A stretch of 55,842 nt of DNA from Deltaproteobacteria bacterium (lineage in GTDB: Bacteria; Desulfobacterota; Desulfobacteria; Desulfobacterales; C00003060): contig JAFGFW010000035.1 of assembly GCA_016930875.1 (NCBI GenBank), positions 1-55,842 of the forward strand, read 5' to 3'. Shown piece after piece: positions 35,655 to 44,996 of this stretch (the stretch's first letter is position 1; the number at the start of each line of letters is the position of its first letter). The notes beneath the pieces were generated by a model. It was given only the letters and a program-made list of their open reading frames with translations, did no database searches and was not told the origin of the DNA. The position numbers and the translations under genes are program-made.

Positions 35655-36764
35655 TCAAAGGGCTGAGAGGGTCTCCTCCCACGATTGAGCTATTTTGGTT
35701 ATATCATGCTTCTGAATGAAATATTTAAGGCAATTATGCTTAAACACATTGTACAGATCATCATTGGAAACCAATAAATGGAGATTCGTCTTTAGCCTGG
35801 CATAATGGCCGTCGCAAGCCGCTCCAAGTCTGTTGTTTCTGATAAAGCCGTCCGGGTCAACCTGTAATGACAATATTGGTACACCCATTCGTGCTGCCTG
35901 AATAAAGGTATTAGGGAAGCCCTCCTTTGATGACGTGTTCACAAGGAGATACGATTTCTCAAAAAGGTTATCAATTTTCTCAAAAGGGAGTTTTTCCACA
36001 AAATGTAAATTCGACATTCTCCGAGTTTGATTTTCTATCCTTTGCCAAAACCCCAGGGCCTTGGGAGATTTGGGCATTACCATGAAAAATCTTTCCCTCG
36101 GGAAATCCACCGCTAGCTTAAGAAAAATCTCAGGCTGTTTCCATGTTTCACCCCTGGCGACCCACAATATATAGCGTCCCCGAGCGGCATTTTGTATTCT
36201 CCTAGCAGGATATCCCGGAGGTATCATTTGACACCTCTTGGCCACAAAGCTCTTCTTGACGATCTGCAATTGTTCTGAGCTTTGAGCGACAACGAAGTCT
36301 GTCATCTTAAAGCCGGCGCTGAATAAGCGACCCTTAAGCCCTTGGTCCCTGACAAAGGTTCCGTCAATATCTCTCGAGTGGGCTATGCTGAAGATGAACC
36401 TTTTCTTCAATAACTTGCAGAATGCGGCAATGAAGGCGGTATCAACGCCTGCGGAACGCTGTATGACAATATCCGGACGAAGTTTCAGTAGGTCGGTCCA
36501 GACCTTGAGAGGTTGTTTAAACAGAGAAAAGAAATTCAACCTCAATTGATACGTTTTTCGGACATTCACTCCATGAATTGTCGCGTCCCTTTGCCCAAAG
36601 TCCCCTACCAGAAAAAACACGGAAAAACGGTCGTCCTTGGCCAATTCTTTGGCCAAAAGGAAAAGTTGAACTTCAGCCCCTCCGAAGACGTGATCAATAT
36701 CTTTGTAAAAAAGCGGAGCAGCGGATGGTGAGAAAAAGCAAACCCTTTTTTTGTAATTCGTCAT
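35655..36764 (-). CDS. Glycosyltransferase family 4
   Basis: 369 aa. The acceptor-side loop is FGGAEVQLFLLAKELAKDD (about residues 28-46). The C-terminal half has MIPPGYPARRI, YILWVARGETWKQPEIFLKL, and NTSSKEGFPNTFIQAARMG, where Gln replaces the second Glu of the EX7E pair. It is the last gene of the minus-strand block. The spacing to its upstream neighbour (270 nt) is the largest in the block, so it may have its own promoter. Confidence 0.85.
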   Translation of the reverse strand: MTNYKKRVCFFSPSAAPLFYKDIDHVFGGAEVQLFLLAKELAKDDRFSVFFLVGDFGQRDATIHGVNVRKTYQLRLNFFSLFKQPLKVWTDLLKLRPDIVIQRSAGVDTAFIAAFCKLLKKRFIFSIAHSRDIDGTFVRDQGLKGRLFSAGFKMTDFVVAQSSEQLQIVKKSFVAKRCQMIPPGYPARRIQNAARGRYILWVARGETWKQPEIFLKLAVDFPRERFFMVMPKSPKALGFWQRIENQTRRMSNLHFVEKLPFEKIDNLFEKSYLLVNTSSKEGFPNTFIQAARMGVPILSLQVDPDGFIRNNRLGAACDGHYARLKTNLHLLVSNDDLYNVFKHNCLKYFIQKHDITKIAQSWEETLSAL

Positions 36765-37034
36765 CTGTATGTCCGAGGCCTCCGCAGAATGAGGAGCTTT
36801 CTTAGTTTTTGAGAAATAGACTGCTAGCTGGCATGTTAATCATATTGACAATGGCGATCACTGCTCGGGGTCTGCATTTCACCAAATCTGCACCGCACTT
36901 GCAGCTTGTGCCAAAAAACACATCGTTTATTCATAATGTTATCAACGGCTATTCTCTGAAGACGAAAATTGTATGGTCATACAAGGCTCTCATTTTGTCC
37001 AAACTGCAAGAAAGATTTCCTCCCAGATGGTATT
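36765..37034. other. Intergenic gap without a convincing gene
   Basis: 270 nt between two minus-strand genes. A plus-strand frame of 80 codons (36809-37051) crosses it but has no ribosome binding site and no recognisable domain, and it runs into the next gene antisense. No hairpin, repeat or clear promoter was found. Confidence 0.4.
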
Positions 37035-37805
37035 TCAATTTTTCTCGATAACTACGAAAAGACGAAAAGCAATGAATCTGTCCAGGGGACGCAATAGCTT
37101 CTCCAGATACTGAAGGACTGGCCAAAGGAATAATGGGCATAGACTAGGATTATGGAATCCACCGCTTAAAGGATAAATGACAAAATCCGTCTTTTTTTCG
37201 CGGATGATTTTGAGACGAGGGAAATCCTTAATAAACCGTTCTCTATATTTCTTGAATATCAGTGTGGGTATAGCCTGGTTGCCATGAAACGGGTCCTTTT
37301 CTCTCTCCGGACGACTCATTTTGAATGGGTCAATCTGCCAAACCATGCCTTCGGTGTGGAGGAACTTATAGACAAAAAAAGAGGTCCAAGAGATATAGGG
37401 CTCCATCGCAATAATCCTCCCTTTTTTTGTCAGTACCCTTTCTGCTTCAGAAAAAAAACGAGCCGGTTCCGTAAGGTGGTGAATCACATCGAAAAGGACT
37501 ATGTTATGCAGGCTCTCATCTTTAAAGGGAAGAACATGGGCGTCCAGTACGGCATCCAGCCATGGAGCAAAGAGAATATCGGAACTAATTGTATCAGGGA
37601 AAAACTCTCCTAAATTCCCGCTGCCTCCCCCCAACTCAAGACTATTTCCGGGCCTTAGAGCATTTACAATGAGACGATACCATGTATGGTACAGCCTTTC
37701 TAAGATTTTTTTGGATCTCCATATCCGCCGCCGCTCAGCTAAAATATCAAGCGACGCTCGAGCTGTTGTTACACCCAAATGTGAAGATCCAAAATTCAAA
37801 TGCAA
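37035..37805 (-). CDS. Class I SAM-dependent methyltransferase
   Basis: 256 aa. The SAM-binding region is SLELGGGSGNLGEFF (about residues 55-69), followed by HVLPFKDESLHNIVLFDVIHH and VLTKKGRIIAMEPYIS, as in SmtA/UbiE-like enzymes. The C-terminal third has a hydrophobic stretch (PSLCPLFLWPVLQYLEKLL). The predicted start is TTG 37805, nine nt after the previous gene; no good Shine-Dalgarno is visible and a shorter start is possible. Its context suggests a glycan or lipid substrate. Confidence 0.8.
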   Translation of the reverse strand: MHLNFGSSHLGVTTARASLDILAERRRIWRSKKILERLYHTWYRLIVNALRPGNSLELGGGSGNLGEFFPDTISSDILFAPWLDAVLDAHVLPFKDESLHNIVLFDVIHHLTEPARFFSEAERVLTKKGRIIAMEPYISWTSFFVYKFLHTEGMVWQIDPFKMSRPEREKDPFHGNQAIPTLIFKKYRERFIKDFPRLKIIREKKTDFVIYPLSGGFHNPSLCPLFLWPVLQYLEKLLRPLDRFIAFRLFVVIEKN

Positions 37806-37814
37806 CCCGGTTTT

Positions 37815-39233
37815 CTAAATGGCTTTGATCTTTCGATAAGCGAATATAGTCATTTTCAGCAGAAGCCACCCATGTCGGAATCGGCTGATATTGGTGCTGC
37901 CATAGGTCCTTTCACGATATCGTATGGGGACTTCCACCACCTTGAGATTCTGTTTCACTGCCCCGAAAATCAGATCAAAGTCACCAAAAGGATCAAAGTC
38001 TCCAAAATAGCTCCTGTTGGCCCGAATCTTCTCATAATCTTCTCGAAAAAGAGCCTTTGTTCCACATAGAGTATCCTTGAATCTCTGGTTCAGGATCCAG
38101 GTGAACATTATGGAAAAGAATTTATTCCCAAGAAAATTCAGGAATCTCATGGCCTGCTTTTCCATGGGGTATATGAGTCGGCAGCCATTGATGAACTCCC
38201 CGTGATTTTCCACAAGGGCCCTGTAGAACTTGGGCAGGTCTTCAGGGCGAACACTGAGATCAGCATCGAGTATCATCAGAATATCGCCTTTATCGGAGTT
38301 GAATCCTTTTCTTACCGCGTCTCCCTTCCCCTCACCGTCCTGCACCATGAATTTGATATCCTTATGGGGTTGTTCCTTAATAACCCTCTCCACCTCTTCC
38401 TGGGTACCATCCGTAGAACGCCCATCAACAAAGATTATCTCCTGATGTTTACAAAATGCAGGGATTCGTTCCACTGCCGCCCTAATATTACCCTTCTCGT
38501 TTCGACAGGGTATCACGATCGTTGTGGAGAGGTCTTGTTTCTCTGTTTGACCCACCGGTCGGGCGACTATATAGCGGCACAGACATAGCTTTCTCAAGCC
38601 TGGAAGAGAAGCAAGATATCGGTTAACAAAATCACTGAACCACGGGATTCTCTTTGGAACAAGCAAACGGCATTCGGATTTTACCACCTGAAATTGTGCC
38701 AACGACAACAAGTTGCATATATCCTCGGAAGATAGCCAGTTCTGGTATTGCTGGGGCATCTTCAACCCCAAAGCCTCTCCTATGTTAAGAATCGGTTCCC
38801 AAAGAAAATTGTAATAGGATACGATGACGCGGCTACTTGGACGGCAAAAGGTGTGAAGCCCTCTGAAGGTTGCCTCGATATCCATGAGATGCCCCACAAT
38901 GTCAGGCATTATCAATATATCAAAAGTCTCTCCCCAGCCTTCTACTTGTTCCATATCAGCTAAGCGAAATTCTAATTCGGGATATCGCTCCTTTGCTATT
39001 CTCAGCATTTCTGAACTGAAATCTATTCCAACTCCACGTTTCGGCTTCAAGGCAGCCAAAAGATGTCCAGTGCCACAGCCAAGCTCCAGTATTGAAAGGC
39101 CTTCCGGAACCAGAAATCGGAAATACCTCTCTTGGTTATCATAATAGTATCTATTCCGCTCTTTCCAGTATTGACATTTCTCTGCCAGGGCATCAAAGCG
39201 TTTCCTAATTTCCTCTTTCCTTTTATCCTCCAC
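37815..39233 (-). CDS. Methyltransferase-glycosyltransferase family 2 fusion
   Basis: Residues 1-225 are a SAM methyltransferase (SILELGCGTGHLLAALKPKR, VGIDFSSEML, FDILIMPDIVGHLMD). Residues 235-472 are a GT2 of the Dpm1-like type: TTIVIPCRNEKGNIRAAVER, IIFVDGRSTDGTQEEVE, GKGDAVRKGFNSDKGDILM, LDADLSVRPEDLPKFYRAL and DTLCGTKALFREDYEKI. The two domains are in one uninterrupted frame. The Dpm1-like half would be expected to load a sugar on a polyprenyl phosphate or act on a lipid-linked acceptor. The GTG start at 39233 has GGGAG upstream. Confidence 0.85.
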   Translation of the reverse strand: MEDKRKEEIRKRFDALAEKCQYWKERNRYYYDNQERYFRFLVPEGLSILELGCGTGHLLAALKPKRGVGIDFSSEMLRIAKERYPELEFRLADMEQVEGWGETFDILIMPDIVGHLMDIEATFRGLHTFCRPSSRVIVSYYNFLWEPILNIGEALGLKMPQQYQNWLSSEDICNLLSLAQFQVVKSECRLLVPKRIPWFSDFVNRYLASLPGLRKLCLCRYIVARPVGQTEKQDLSTTIVIPCRNEKGNIRAAVERIPAFCKHQEIIFVDGRSTDGTQEEVERVIKEQPHKDIKFMVQDGEGKGDAVRKGFNSDKGDILMILDADLSVRPEDLPKFYRALVENHGEFINGCRLIYPMEKQAMRFLNFLGNKFFSIMFTWILNQRFKDTLCGTKALFREDYEKIRANRSYFGDFDPFGDFDLIFGAVKQNLKVVEVPIRYRERTYGSTNISRFRHGWLLLKMTIFAYRKIKAI

Positions 39234-39328
39234 TCTTTAAGCTCCCCTGACTTGTCCCTTCGGCCTTTCCCACTGCCTCTTTCCTGCCACTTCTCACCTA
39301 ACTCTTATCACTCATAAGTTTCAGACGT

Positions 39329-40531
39329 TCATGTGCTCAGCAAGTGCTTATAGAGACAGTAGTATCTCTCCGCACAATTTTTCCACGTTAAACCCCTTGC
39401 CCTGATCAATTCCTTTCCTGCCTTTCCCATCTTTTTTCTGATTTCCTCAGAAGAAAACAACTCTAGGATTTTGCTTGCCAAGGCTTCCGGATTTTCAACC
39501 GGTACGAGAAATCCGTTTGCTCCATCCTGTAGAAGCTCTCGGATGCCGGCAATATCGGTCGCAACCACTGGGAGCTGGCTTTGAAATGCCTCCAACAGCA
39601 CGTTCGGCCTTCCCTCAAAAAGACTTGGCAGGACGAAGACATCAGCGCATGCGAGCCAATAGGGGATGGTATGAGTCTGTTGGTAGCCATAAAAGATAAT
39701 TCTTTTCTCCAAGTCTAGTCTTGTTGCCATGTTTTCTAAGTGCTTTCGATCATCTCCGTCGCCTATTATGAATAGCCTTGCCTCCGGGTACTCCTTAACG
39801 ACGAGGCTCCAGGCCTGCACAAGCCACCGAACCCCCTTAAGTTCTGTCAGACTACCCACATAGATTGCCTTGAGTCCGTCTTGGGGTACGCCATACCGGA
39901 GTTTGTGTCCTTCCAGATGCTCCATGTCGATTCTTACCTTGGATACCCCGTTGGGAATTAAAAACACCTTTTCAGGTCTGACAACGGGCTCATCTTTTAG
40001 AAAATGAGCGAATTCGTCGCTCACCGTGGTAAAGAGATCAACGCGTGGGAAGAATATCCGTGATAAGATATGAAAGGCGCCTCGTTTCTTCTCGTAAAGA
40101 TTGATATCTTTCCCTCTAACCGTTAAAATGAGAGGCTTTCGCAGGAGCAGCTTGATAAATGTACACATGTAGCCAGTCGGGATCCAATTCGCGTGAATAA
40201 GATCGCATCTTCTTGCTGCAGACAGCACGTTTGTGAAAAACGTAAAGAGAAAAAAAGGTAGAATAAGAACAAGCCATGGTCTTTTCCTAATATTTGCCAG
40301 GATGCCTCCATAGCCGTAAGCAATGCCTTGATGACTTTTCATAAAGTAATTGAAGCGCCTTATTTCAACGTTCCCATGACGTTCATCTCTCTTCGATTGC
40401 GCATCGTTGGGAGCCACGATCATCACTTCAACATCGAACTTTCCCAATTCTTTGCAGATCTGATACAAGAAAGCGCCCGCAAAATCGCCTTCATATCTGG
40501 GATATGATGTTGTTACCATGCAAACCTTCAT
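39329..40531 (-). CDS. Glycosyltransferase family 4
   Basis: 400-aa GT-B enzyme. It begins MKVCMVTTSYPRYEGDFAGA, has IPNGVSKVRIDM, AIYVGSLTELKGVRWLVQAW, LFIIGDGDDRKHLENMA, and the donor loop LPSLFEGRPNVLLEAFQSQL with both Glu residues, followed by LPVVATDIAGIRELLQDGAN. The hydrophobic run at about residues 85-105 (LVLILPFFLFTFFTNVL) may be membrane-associated. AAGGTAG precedes the ATG. This is a standard exopolysaccharide or O-antigen transferase; the sugar is unknown. Confidence 0.9.
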   Translation of the reverse strand: MKVCMVTTSYPRYEGDFAGAFLYQICKELGKFDVEVMIVAPNDAQSKRDERHGNVEIRRFNYFMKSHQGIAYGYGGILANIRKRPWLVLILPFFLFTFFTNVLSAARRCDLIHANWIPTGYMCTFIKLLLRKPLILTVRGKDINLYEKKRGAFHILSRIFFPRVDLFTTVSDEFAHFLKDEPVVRPEKVFLIPNGVSKVRIDMEHLEGHKLRYGVPQDGLKAIYVGSLTELKGVRWLVQAWSLVVKEYPEARLFIIGDGDDRKHLENMATRLDLEKRIIFYGYQQTHTIPYWLACADVFVLPSLFEGRPNVLLEAFQSQLPVVATDIAGIRELLQDGANGFLVPVENPEALASKILELFSSEEIRKKMGKAGKELIRARGLTWKNCAERYYCLYKHLLST

Positions 40532-40632
40532 GAACTACCTTTATCTGAGTCGTCTCTTCCCCATTTAAGATTGGGATTTCAAAAAATACTGCTGTAGGCA
40601 AGATACAAGATATAGACAAACGGACACATGGT

Positions 40633-41580
40633 CTATTTGAGATTTTTATTGTATTCCATATCAAACCACATGGCAAAGAAAAGGGATTGCAGGCCGGATA
40701 TGAACAAAAACGAAGCAAAGAGAGCGCTCGTTGCAGCAACCGGAGTCCCGGTAGCCCTCAGGATCAACAGGTAAAGCCCGAGAAGTGTGCCGGCCGGCGT
40801 GAGAGACAGGCCCAGAAAGTAGAAGAAAACCAATGGATGAAAATCTCTGATGATATACTTGTATGTGAGTCTCTTAAAGAACCCTTGAAGGAGAAGCAGT
40901 GTAATGAAAGGCCCATCCTTCCATATGCGGATTCCGGATTCTTCACCGATATCATAAACGGGCTTTACCTCTACGTCTCTTACCCTCATGTTCTCAATAT
41001 TGAGTTTAACAAGCATATCGTTTGGCATGCCATAACGCTTGTGAATGGAATTAAGGGGGATATGCTGCAAAGCCGTTCCGGAAATGGCTGTGTAGCCACA
41101 TTGGGAATCAGCAACCTGCCAATATCCCGAGGCTACTTTTGTGAGGAGAGACAAAAATGCGTTTCCAATGTATCGAACTTTGGGGATCATGCTCCACGCT
41201 TCGCCAGTGAAGAGACGGTTCCCCTTTGCATAATCCACTTCGTTACGGCAGACCGGCTCAATAAGGTCAAGGAGGTCATCTGGGTCCATCTGGGCATCAC
41301 CGGCCATCACCGCCGTTACGTCGACTGCCATGGCCAAGGCCTTCTTATAACCGCTGACAATAGCCCCTCCCACGCCTTGGTTAGAGAGGTGAACAACTAA
41401 CTCTATCCTGGAATCTGATTCAATGAGGTCTTTTACAATGCCGGCAGTCCGGTCCGTGCTTGCGTCATCCACCACAATAATGGTGTCCACAAACGCGGGA
41501 ACAGCCGAGATAGCCTTTGCAATCAGCTCTGCTTCGTTGTAGGCAGGTACGACGACCGCTACAGTCTTGTTCAAATGCAT
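40633..41580 (-). CDS. Dpm1-like glycosyltransferase family 2 with C-terminal membrane helices
   Basis: From ATG 41580 (315 aa) the protein starts MHLNKTVAVVVPAYNEAELI, then IIVVDDASTDRTAGIVKDLI, GGAIVSGYKKALAMAVDV, MAGDAQMDPDDLLDLIEPV and DSQCGYTAISGTALQHIPL, the Dpm1/polyprenyl-phosphate sugar synthase arrangement. Two hydrophobic hairpins at the C-terminus anchor it. Upstream starts at TTG 41652 or ATG 41625 would add residues with no domain character. It would transfer a sugar from a nucleotide donor to polyprenyl phosphate. It follows a GT-C gene (41683-43158) that could use the product. Confidence 0.83.
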   Translation of the reverse strand: MHLNKTVAVVVPAYNEAELIAKAISAVPAFVDTIIVVDDASTDRTAGIVKDLIESDSRIELVVHLSNQGVGGAIVSGYKKALAMAVDVTAVMAGDAQMDPDDLLDLIEPVCRNEVDYAKGNRLFTGEAWSMIPKVRYIGNAFLSLLTKVASGYWQVADSQCGYTAISGTALQHIPLNSIHKRYGMPNDMLVKLNIENMRVRDVEVKPVYDIGEESGIRIWKDGPFITLLLLQGFFKRLTYKYIIRDFHPLVFFYFLGLSLTPAGTLLGLYLLILRATGTPVAATSALFASFLFISGLQSLFFAMWFDMEYNKNLK

Positions 41581-41682
41581 AGTTGCTCTAACGTGTTTTG
41601 CAGATTTTACCCAGTTTGCATTCATCCAAACGTGAGCGGAATATAGTTCCAATTGTCACTTATAGCAAGTCATGTGCCAATT

Positions 41683-43158
41683 CTATTGCGAATCAGACCG
41701 GGCAGCTTCCTGGAGGTACTGAACTCCCATGCCAGGACTCTGTACCCAGTAGTTAATCAGAAGAGAGTAGTTCAGGTCAGCACGCGATTCCCTTTCAAGC
41801 GGTTTATAGGTTATGATGAAATTGTAGATGACCAGGCAGTTTATGGAAACGAGGACACACATCAGTCCGCAAAAGATAATGTTGAGAATCCGTTTCCTGT
41901 TAATCCCTTTCAGGAGTTTCATCTCACGGATTGCACAATAGGGGGCCAGCAATGTGATTGGCCAGAGGTTCCAAACATGGCGAATCTGCATTCCGATCCA
42001 TTGTGCGGAAATGCGATACACAGCAAAGAACATAAAGAAAAACGAGGTGAAGACAAGCATCTGGTGCAATATCTGTTCGCGGGGTGGTCTTCTAAAGCCA
42101 AGGAACGCTGTTCGAATCCCCATCAACACGTTGAAAAAAACCCAAAGCACAAAAAGTTGCAGGGAGACAAAAGGCAAGGTTAGTTGCTGCCAACAGAGAT
42201 CCGCGAGGAAACTGCCGGGGAGTATCTCCAACATAGCGTGTATAATTGTGCTAAAGGAGCGGGGCGAGGGCTGGATCCACGCGGGCGTGAGTATTTTAAG
42301 GAGGGCTTCCCCAGTCGGACTCCCATACCATATCATTTGAGAAACGAAAAAAGGCCCGCTAAGCAAAAATATGGGCAAAAGAACGGCTGGTAAGATCCTT
42401 AGATAAGCCCGGCCTCGATGCCTGTCAAGAATGGAGTCTAATATGATAACGACAAAGAGTGCACTAGCCGTGAGTAATATAGTCATCTTGGTAAGGCACC
42501 CCAGGGCGAAGAAGGTTCCGACAACAAGCCCCTGTTTATGGGAAGGCCTGTCGTCCTGAATGCAGTTGAGAACAGTAAGAATGAGAGCTAGACTCAGCAC
42601 GTAGACAAGGCCGTCATTTGAAACGACAGAGAGTATCTGAAGATTGTTCGGCCAAAGCGCCGCCACAAGGAGAATAATGCTTGCCGCTTGCGGGCTTTCC
42701 GGCATGAGCAGGCGCAGGATTTGGGCGAAGAGGAGAAATGCAGCGATTCCAAAGATGATTGACAGGGCGCGAAAAAGGCGAAGCGTTCGGCGAGGAGGAT
42801 CAAAGGGGAAAATCTCGCCCGGATCATCATGAGCCAGAAAAGGGAACCTGGGATTCTTGTCAGGATTGACGGCCAAATGATCGGGGAAAACCACCGGGAA
42901 CATCCTGGCAACCAGGGCTGATAGATGATAATAGAGCGGTGGCTGGTAGACCTCGATGCCATATCGGCGAGGGTCAGACCGGTCAATGGGATGGATTTTC
43001 TCTCCGTTGTACACTGTTTCGATGTATCGAAGGTGTTCTGGTTCGTCAGCCCCTTCAAAGGCAGGCATGAGCATAGCATACGAGACAAGGAAAAGGACGT
43101 GCAGGGCGAGCAGGAAAGAGAACGAGCCTATCGGTTTGATCTGAATCCGCGGCGCCAT
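41683..43158 (-). CDS. GT-C-like multi-pass membrane protein (DUF2142/PMT-like)
   Basis: 491 aa and about eleven hydrophobic segments. Loop 1 carries FEGADEPEHLRYIETVYNGE, the acidic DE motif typical of GT-C membrane transferases, then EVYQPPLYYHLSALVARMF. Unlike its neighbours it has no TPR tail. The ATG 43158 has AGGGAGA at ideal spacing. It lies 28 nt downstream of the TPR-containing GT-C gene and 30-100 nt upstream of the Dpm1-like GT2, so the three are probably co-transcribed. Transferase activity is inferred. Confidence 0.65.
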   Translation of the reverse strand: MAPRIQIKPIGSFSFLLALHVLFLVSYAMLMPAFEGADEPEHLRYIETVYNGEKIHPIDRSDPRRYGIEVYQPPLYYHLSALVARMFPVVFPDHLAVNPDKNPRFPFLAHDDPGEIFPFDPPRRTLRLFRALSIIFGIAAFLLFAQILRLLMPESPQAASIILLVAALWPNNLQILSVVSNDGLVYVLSLALILTVLNCIQDDRPSHKQGLVVGTFFALGCLTKMTILLTASALFVVIILDSILDRHRGRAYLRILPAVLLPIFLLSGPFFVSQMIWYGSPTGEALLKILTPAWIQPSPRSFSTIIHAMLEILPGSFLADLCWQQLTLPFVSLQLFVLWVFFNVLMGIRTAFLGFRRPPREQILHQMLVFTSFFFMFFAVYRISAQWIGMQIRHVWNLWPITLLAPYCAIREMKLLKGINRKRILNIIFCGLMCVLVSINCLVIYNFIITYKPLERESRADLNYSLLINYWVQSPGMGVQYLQEAARSDSQ

Positions 43159-43186
43159 CTATTGATCTCCCTGCCACACAGTCATG

Positions 43187-44938
43187 TCATCGAGATTCTT
43201 GCTGCTTGCTTAGAGCAATTGCAAGGTTGTTTTGTGCTTCTGCAAAATCGGGCTTGATCCGGACCGCCTCTGTAAAATGCGCGATGGCTTGATCAAGTTT
43301 CCGCTTTCTTGCCAAAGCGATTCCAAGATTGTTGTGCGCGATCGCAAACCCGGTATTGATCCGGAGCGCCTGTGAAAAGTGGACGATGGCTTCATCAAGC
43401 CTCTCCTGCCGGGCCAGAGCGCTTCCCAGGTTATAGTGCATCCCGGCATGATCGGGTTTGATACTTAGCGCCTCTGTAAAATGCGCGATAGCTTTGTCAA
43501 GGTTTCCCTTTGCGGCCAATGCATTGCCGATGTTGTTGTGTATTTCTGCATCATGCGGTTTGATCCGGAGCGCCTGTGAAAAGTGGACGATGGCTTCATC
43601 AAACCTCCCCTGCCGGGCCAGGGCATTTCCCAGGTTGCTGTGAACAAGATGATTGTCAGCCGCTACATTGAGCGTGTGTTCAAAGAGCGTGATGCTGTTG
43701 TGCCAGCGCTGCACCTGCAGCCGTGTGCACACAATGAGGGTGGAAAGCAATATTCCCGCCAATACGACAACCAGGATGCCTGGCAACCTGCACTTTGCCA
43801 CTAACTCGTTAAGCCCCCAGGCAATAATCAGAAAGAGCCCGATGAGTGGCACATACGTCCACCGGTCTGCCATGGCCTGTGATCCAGCCTGTATCAACCC
43901 GATAACGGGCACAAGAGTTCCAAGATACCACAGCCACCCGACAATGAGATAAGGCCGTTTTTGCGCTGCCCTTACCGCGACAAGCGATACGCACACCAGC
44001 AATAAGCCTGCCCCGACTGCCTGCCAGACCGGCACGCCTGCAGGGTGTGGATAAAATACGGCCATGTTGTGAGGCCAGATCATCTTTCCGATGTAGCCTG
44101 CATAGCATACCAGAGCATTGGCGATGCGGGCCTGCAATGGGACGGATTCCAGGGGCACAACCGCTCCAAGGCGTTGGTGGGCCGTAAGAGTCAAGAGACA
44201 CGAAATTCCTGCAAGGGCAATCAACGGGGTCTTTCCCAGGATCAAACGAACAAGGTGCGACCTTTGATGGTTGAACCCCGTGGATTTGCGCGGTTGCTCG
44301 GCATGGCCGGGCCGAAAGCGGCCCAGTGGCCAGTAGTCAAGCAAGAGCAGTACAAACGGCAGTGTCACAAGCGTTGGTTTTGCCATGAGGCCGAGGGCAA
44401 AGACAAGAAGGCATAACAGGTATCTGCCTGTGCCAGGAGATTCCGTGTAACGGATGTAAAACCCAATTGTCAGCATCCAGAAAAGGGTGGCAAGAACATC
44501 CTTGCGTTCAGACACCCACGCAACGGATTCTACGTGCAAGGGGTGCAGCGCAAACAGTGCCGCAACAAAGGCGCTTCGCCAGAGCGCGCCTGTCATACGT
44601 GTGAGAATCAGAAAAAGCAACAGCGTATTTGCTATGTGAAGCAGCAGGTTCGTCAGGTGATACCCGCACGGGTTCAGCCCGTAGAGATATCCGTCCAACA
44701 TGAGTGACAGCCATGTCAATGGAATCCAAAAGCCAGCCTCCGTATTAGTGACAGCCCAGACAGCGCCTTTGCTCGTCAGCCCTGCCTGCACATGACGATT
44801 CTGTGTAACGTATACGTCGTCATCAAAGTTGATGAATCCATGATCGAGCACCTGCCAGAAGACGGCTGCGGTTGTGACGGCCAGAAACAGGACGGCTATG
44901 ACGGATAGATGACGACGATTAATGCTGATAGTTCCCAT
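43187..44938 (-). CDS. TMTC-like GT-C membrane protein with TPR repeats
   Basis: 583 aa. About eleven membrane segments carry the loop 1 motif GFINFDDDVYVTQNRHVQAG and the TMTC-type signature HPLHVESVAWVSERKDVLAT. Residues 430-583 are four or more canonical TPRs (for example AIVHFSQALRIKPHDAEIHN). Eukaryotic TMTC proteins are O-mannosyltransferases with the same order of parts; bacterial relatives are uncharacterised. The TPR coding region consists of near-identical DNA units (see repeat entry). The TPRs would face the compartment of the acceptor protein. Confidence 0.8.
   Translation of the reverse strand: MGTISINRRHLSVIAVLFLAVTTAAVFWQVLDHGFINFDDDVYVTQNRHVQAGLTSKGAVWAVTNTEAGFWIPLTWLSLMLDGYLYGLNPCGYHLTNLLLHIANTLLLFLILTRMTGALWRSAFVAALFALHPLHVESVAWVSERKDVLATLFWMLTIGFYIRYTESPGTGRYLLCLLVFALGLMAKPTLVTLPFVLLLLDYWPLGRFRPGHAEQPRKSTGFNHQRSHLVRLILGKTPLIALAGISCLLTLTAHQRLGAVVPLESVPLQARIANALVCYAGYIGKMIWPHNMAVFYPHPAGVPVWQAVGAGLLLVCVSLVAVRAAQKRPYLIVGWLWYLGTLVPVIGLIQAGSQAMADRWTYVPLIGLFLIIAWGLNELVAKCRLPGILVVVLAGILLSTLIVCTRLQVQRWHNSITLFEHTLNVAADNHLVHSNLGNALARQGRFDEAIVHFSQALRIKPHDAEIHNNIGNALAAKGNLDKAIAHFTEALSIKPDHAGMHYNLGSALARQERLDEAIVHFSQALRINTGFAIAHNNLGIALARKRKLDQAIAHFTEAVRIKPDFAEAQNNLAIALSKQQESR
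43267..43640 (-). repeat. Higher-order tandem duplication of a two-TPR unit (204 nt)
   Basis: Identical or near-identical stretches recur exactly 204 nt apart, the length of two 34-residue TPRs. CCTCTGTAAAATGCGCGAT starts at 43267 and again at 43471; CCGGAGCGCCTGTGAAAAGT starts at 43361 and again at 43565. Single 102-nt units are much less alike, so the last expansion copied a pair of TPRs. It lies inside the GT-C/TPR gene at 43187-44938. Confidence 0.8.
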
Positions 44939-44996
44939 TGTGATGGAATCTTTCCCGGGGCTTGATCATCATTTGGGCCAGTTTATGCTTTAGATC

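Noticed and set aside
36809-37051. 80-codon plus-strand frame in the gap between two minus-strand genes
   Set aside because: No ribosome binding site, no recognisable domain, and its 3' part runs antisense to a clear methyltransferase gene.
40687-41400. 237-codon plus-strand frame
   Set aside because: Antisense to the Dpm1-like GT2 gene, which shows all family motifs.
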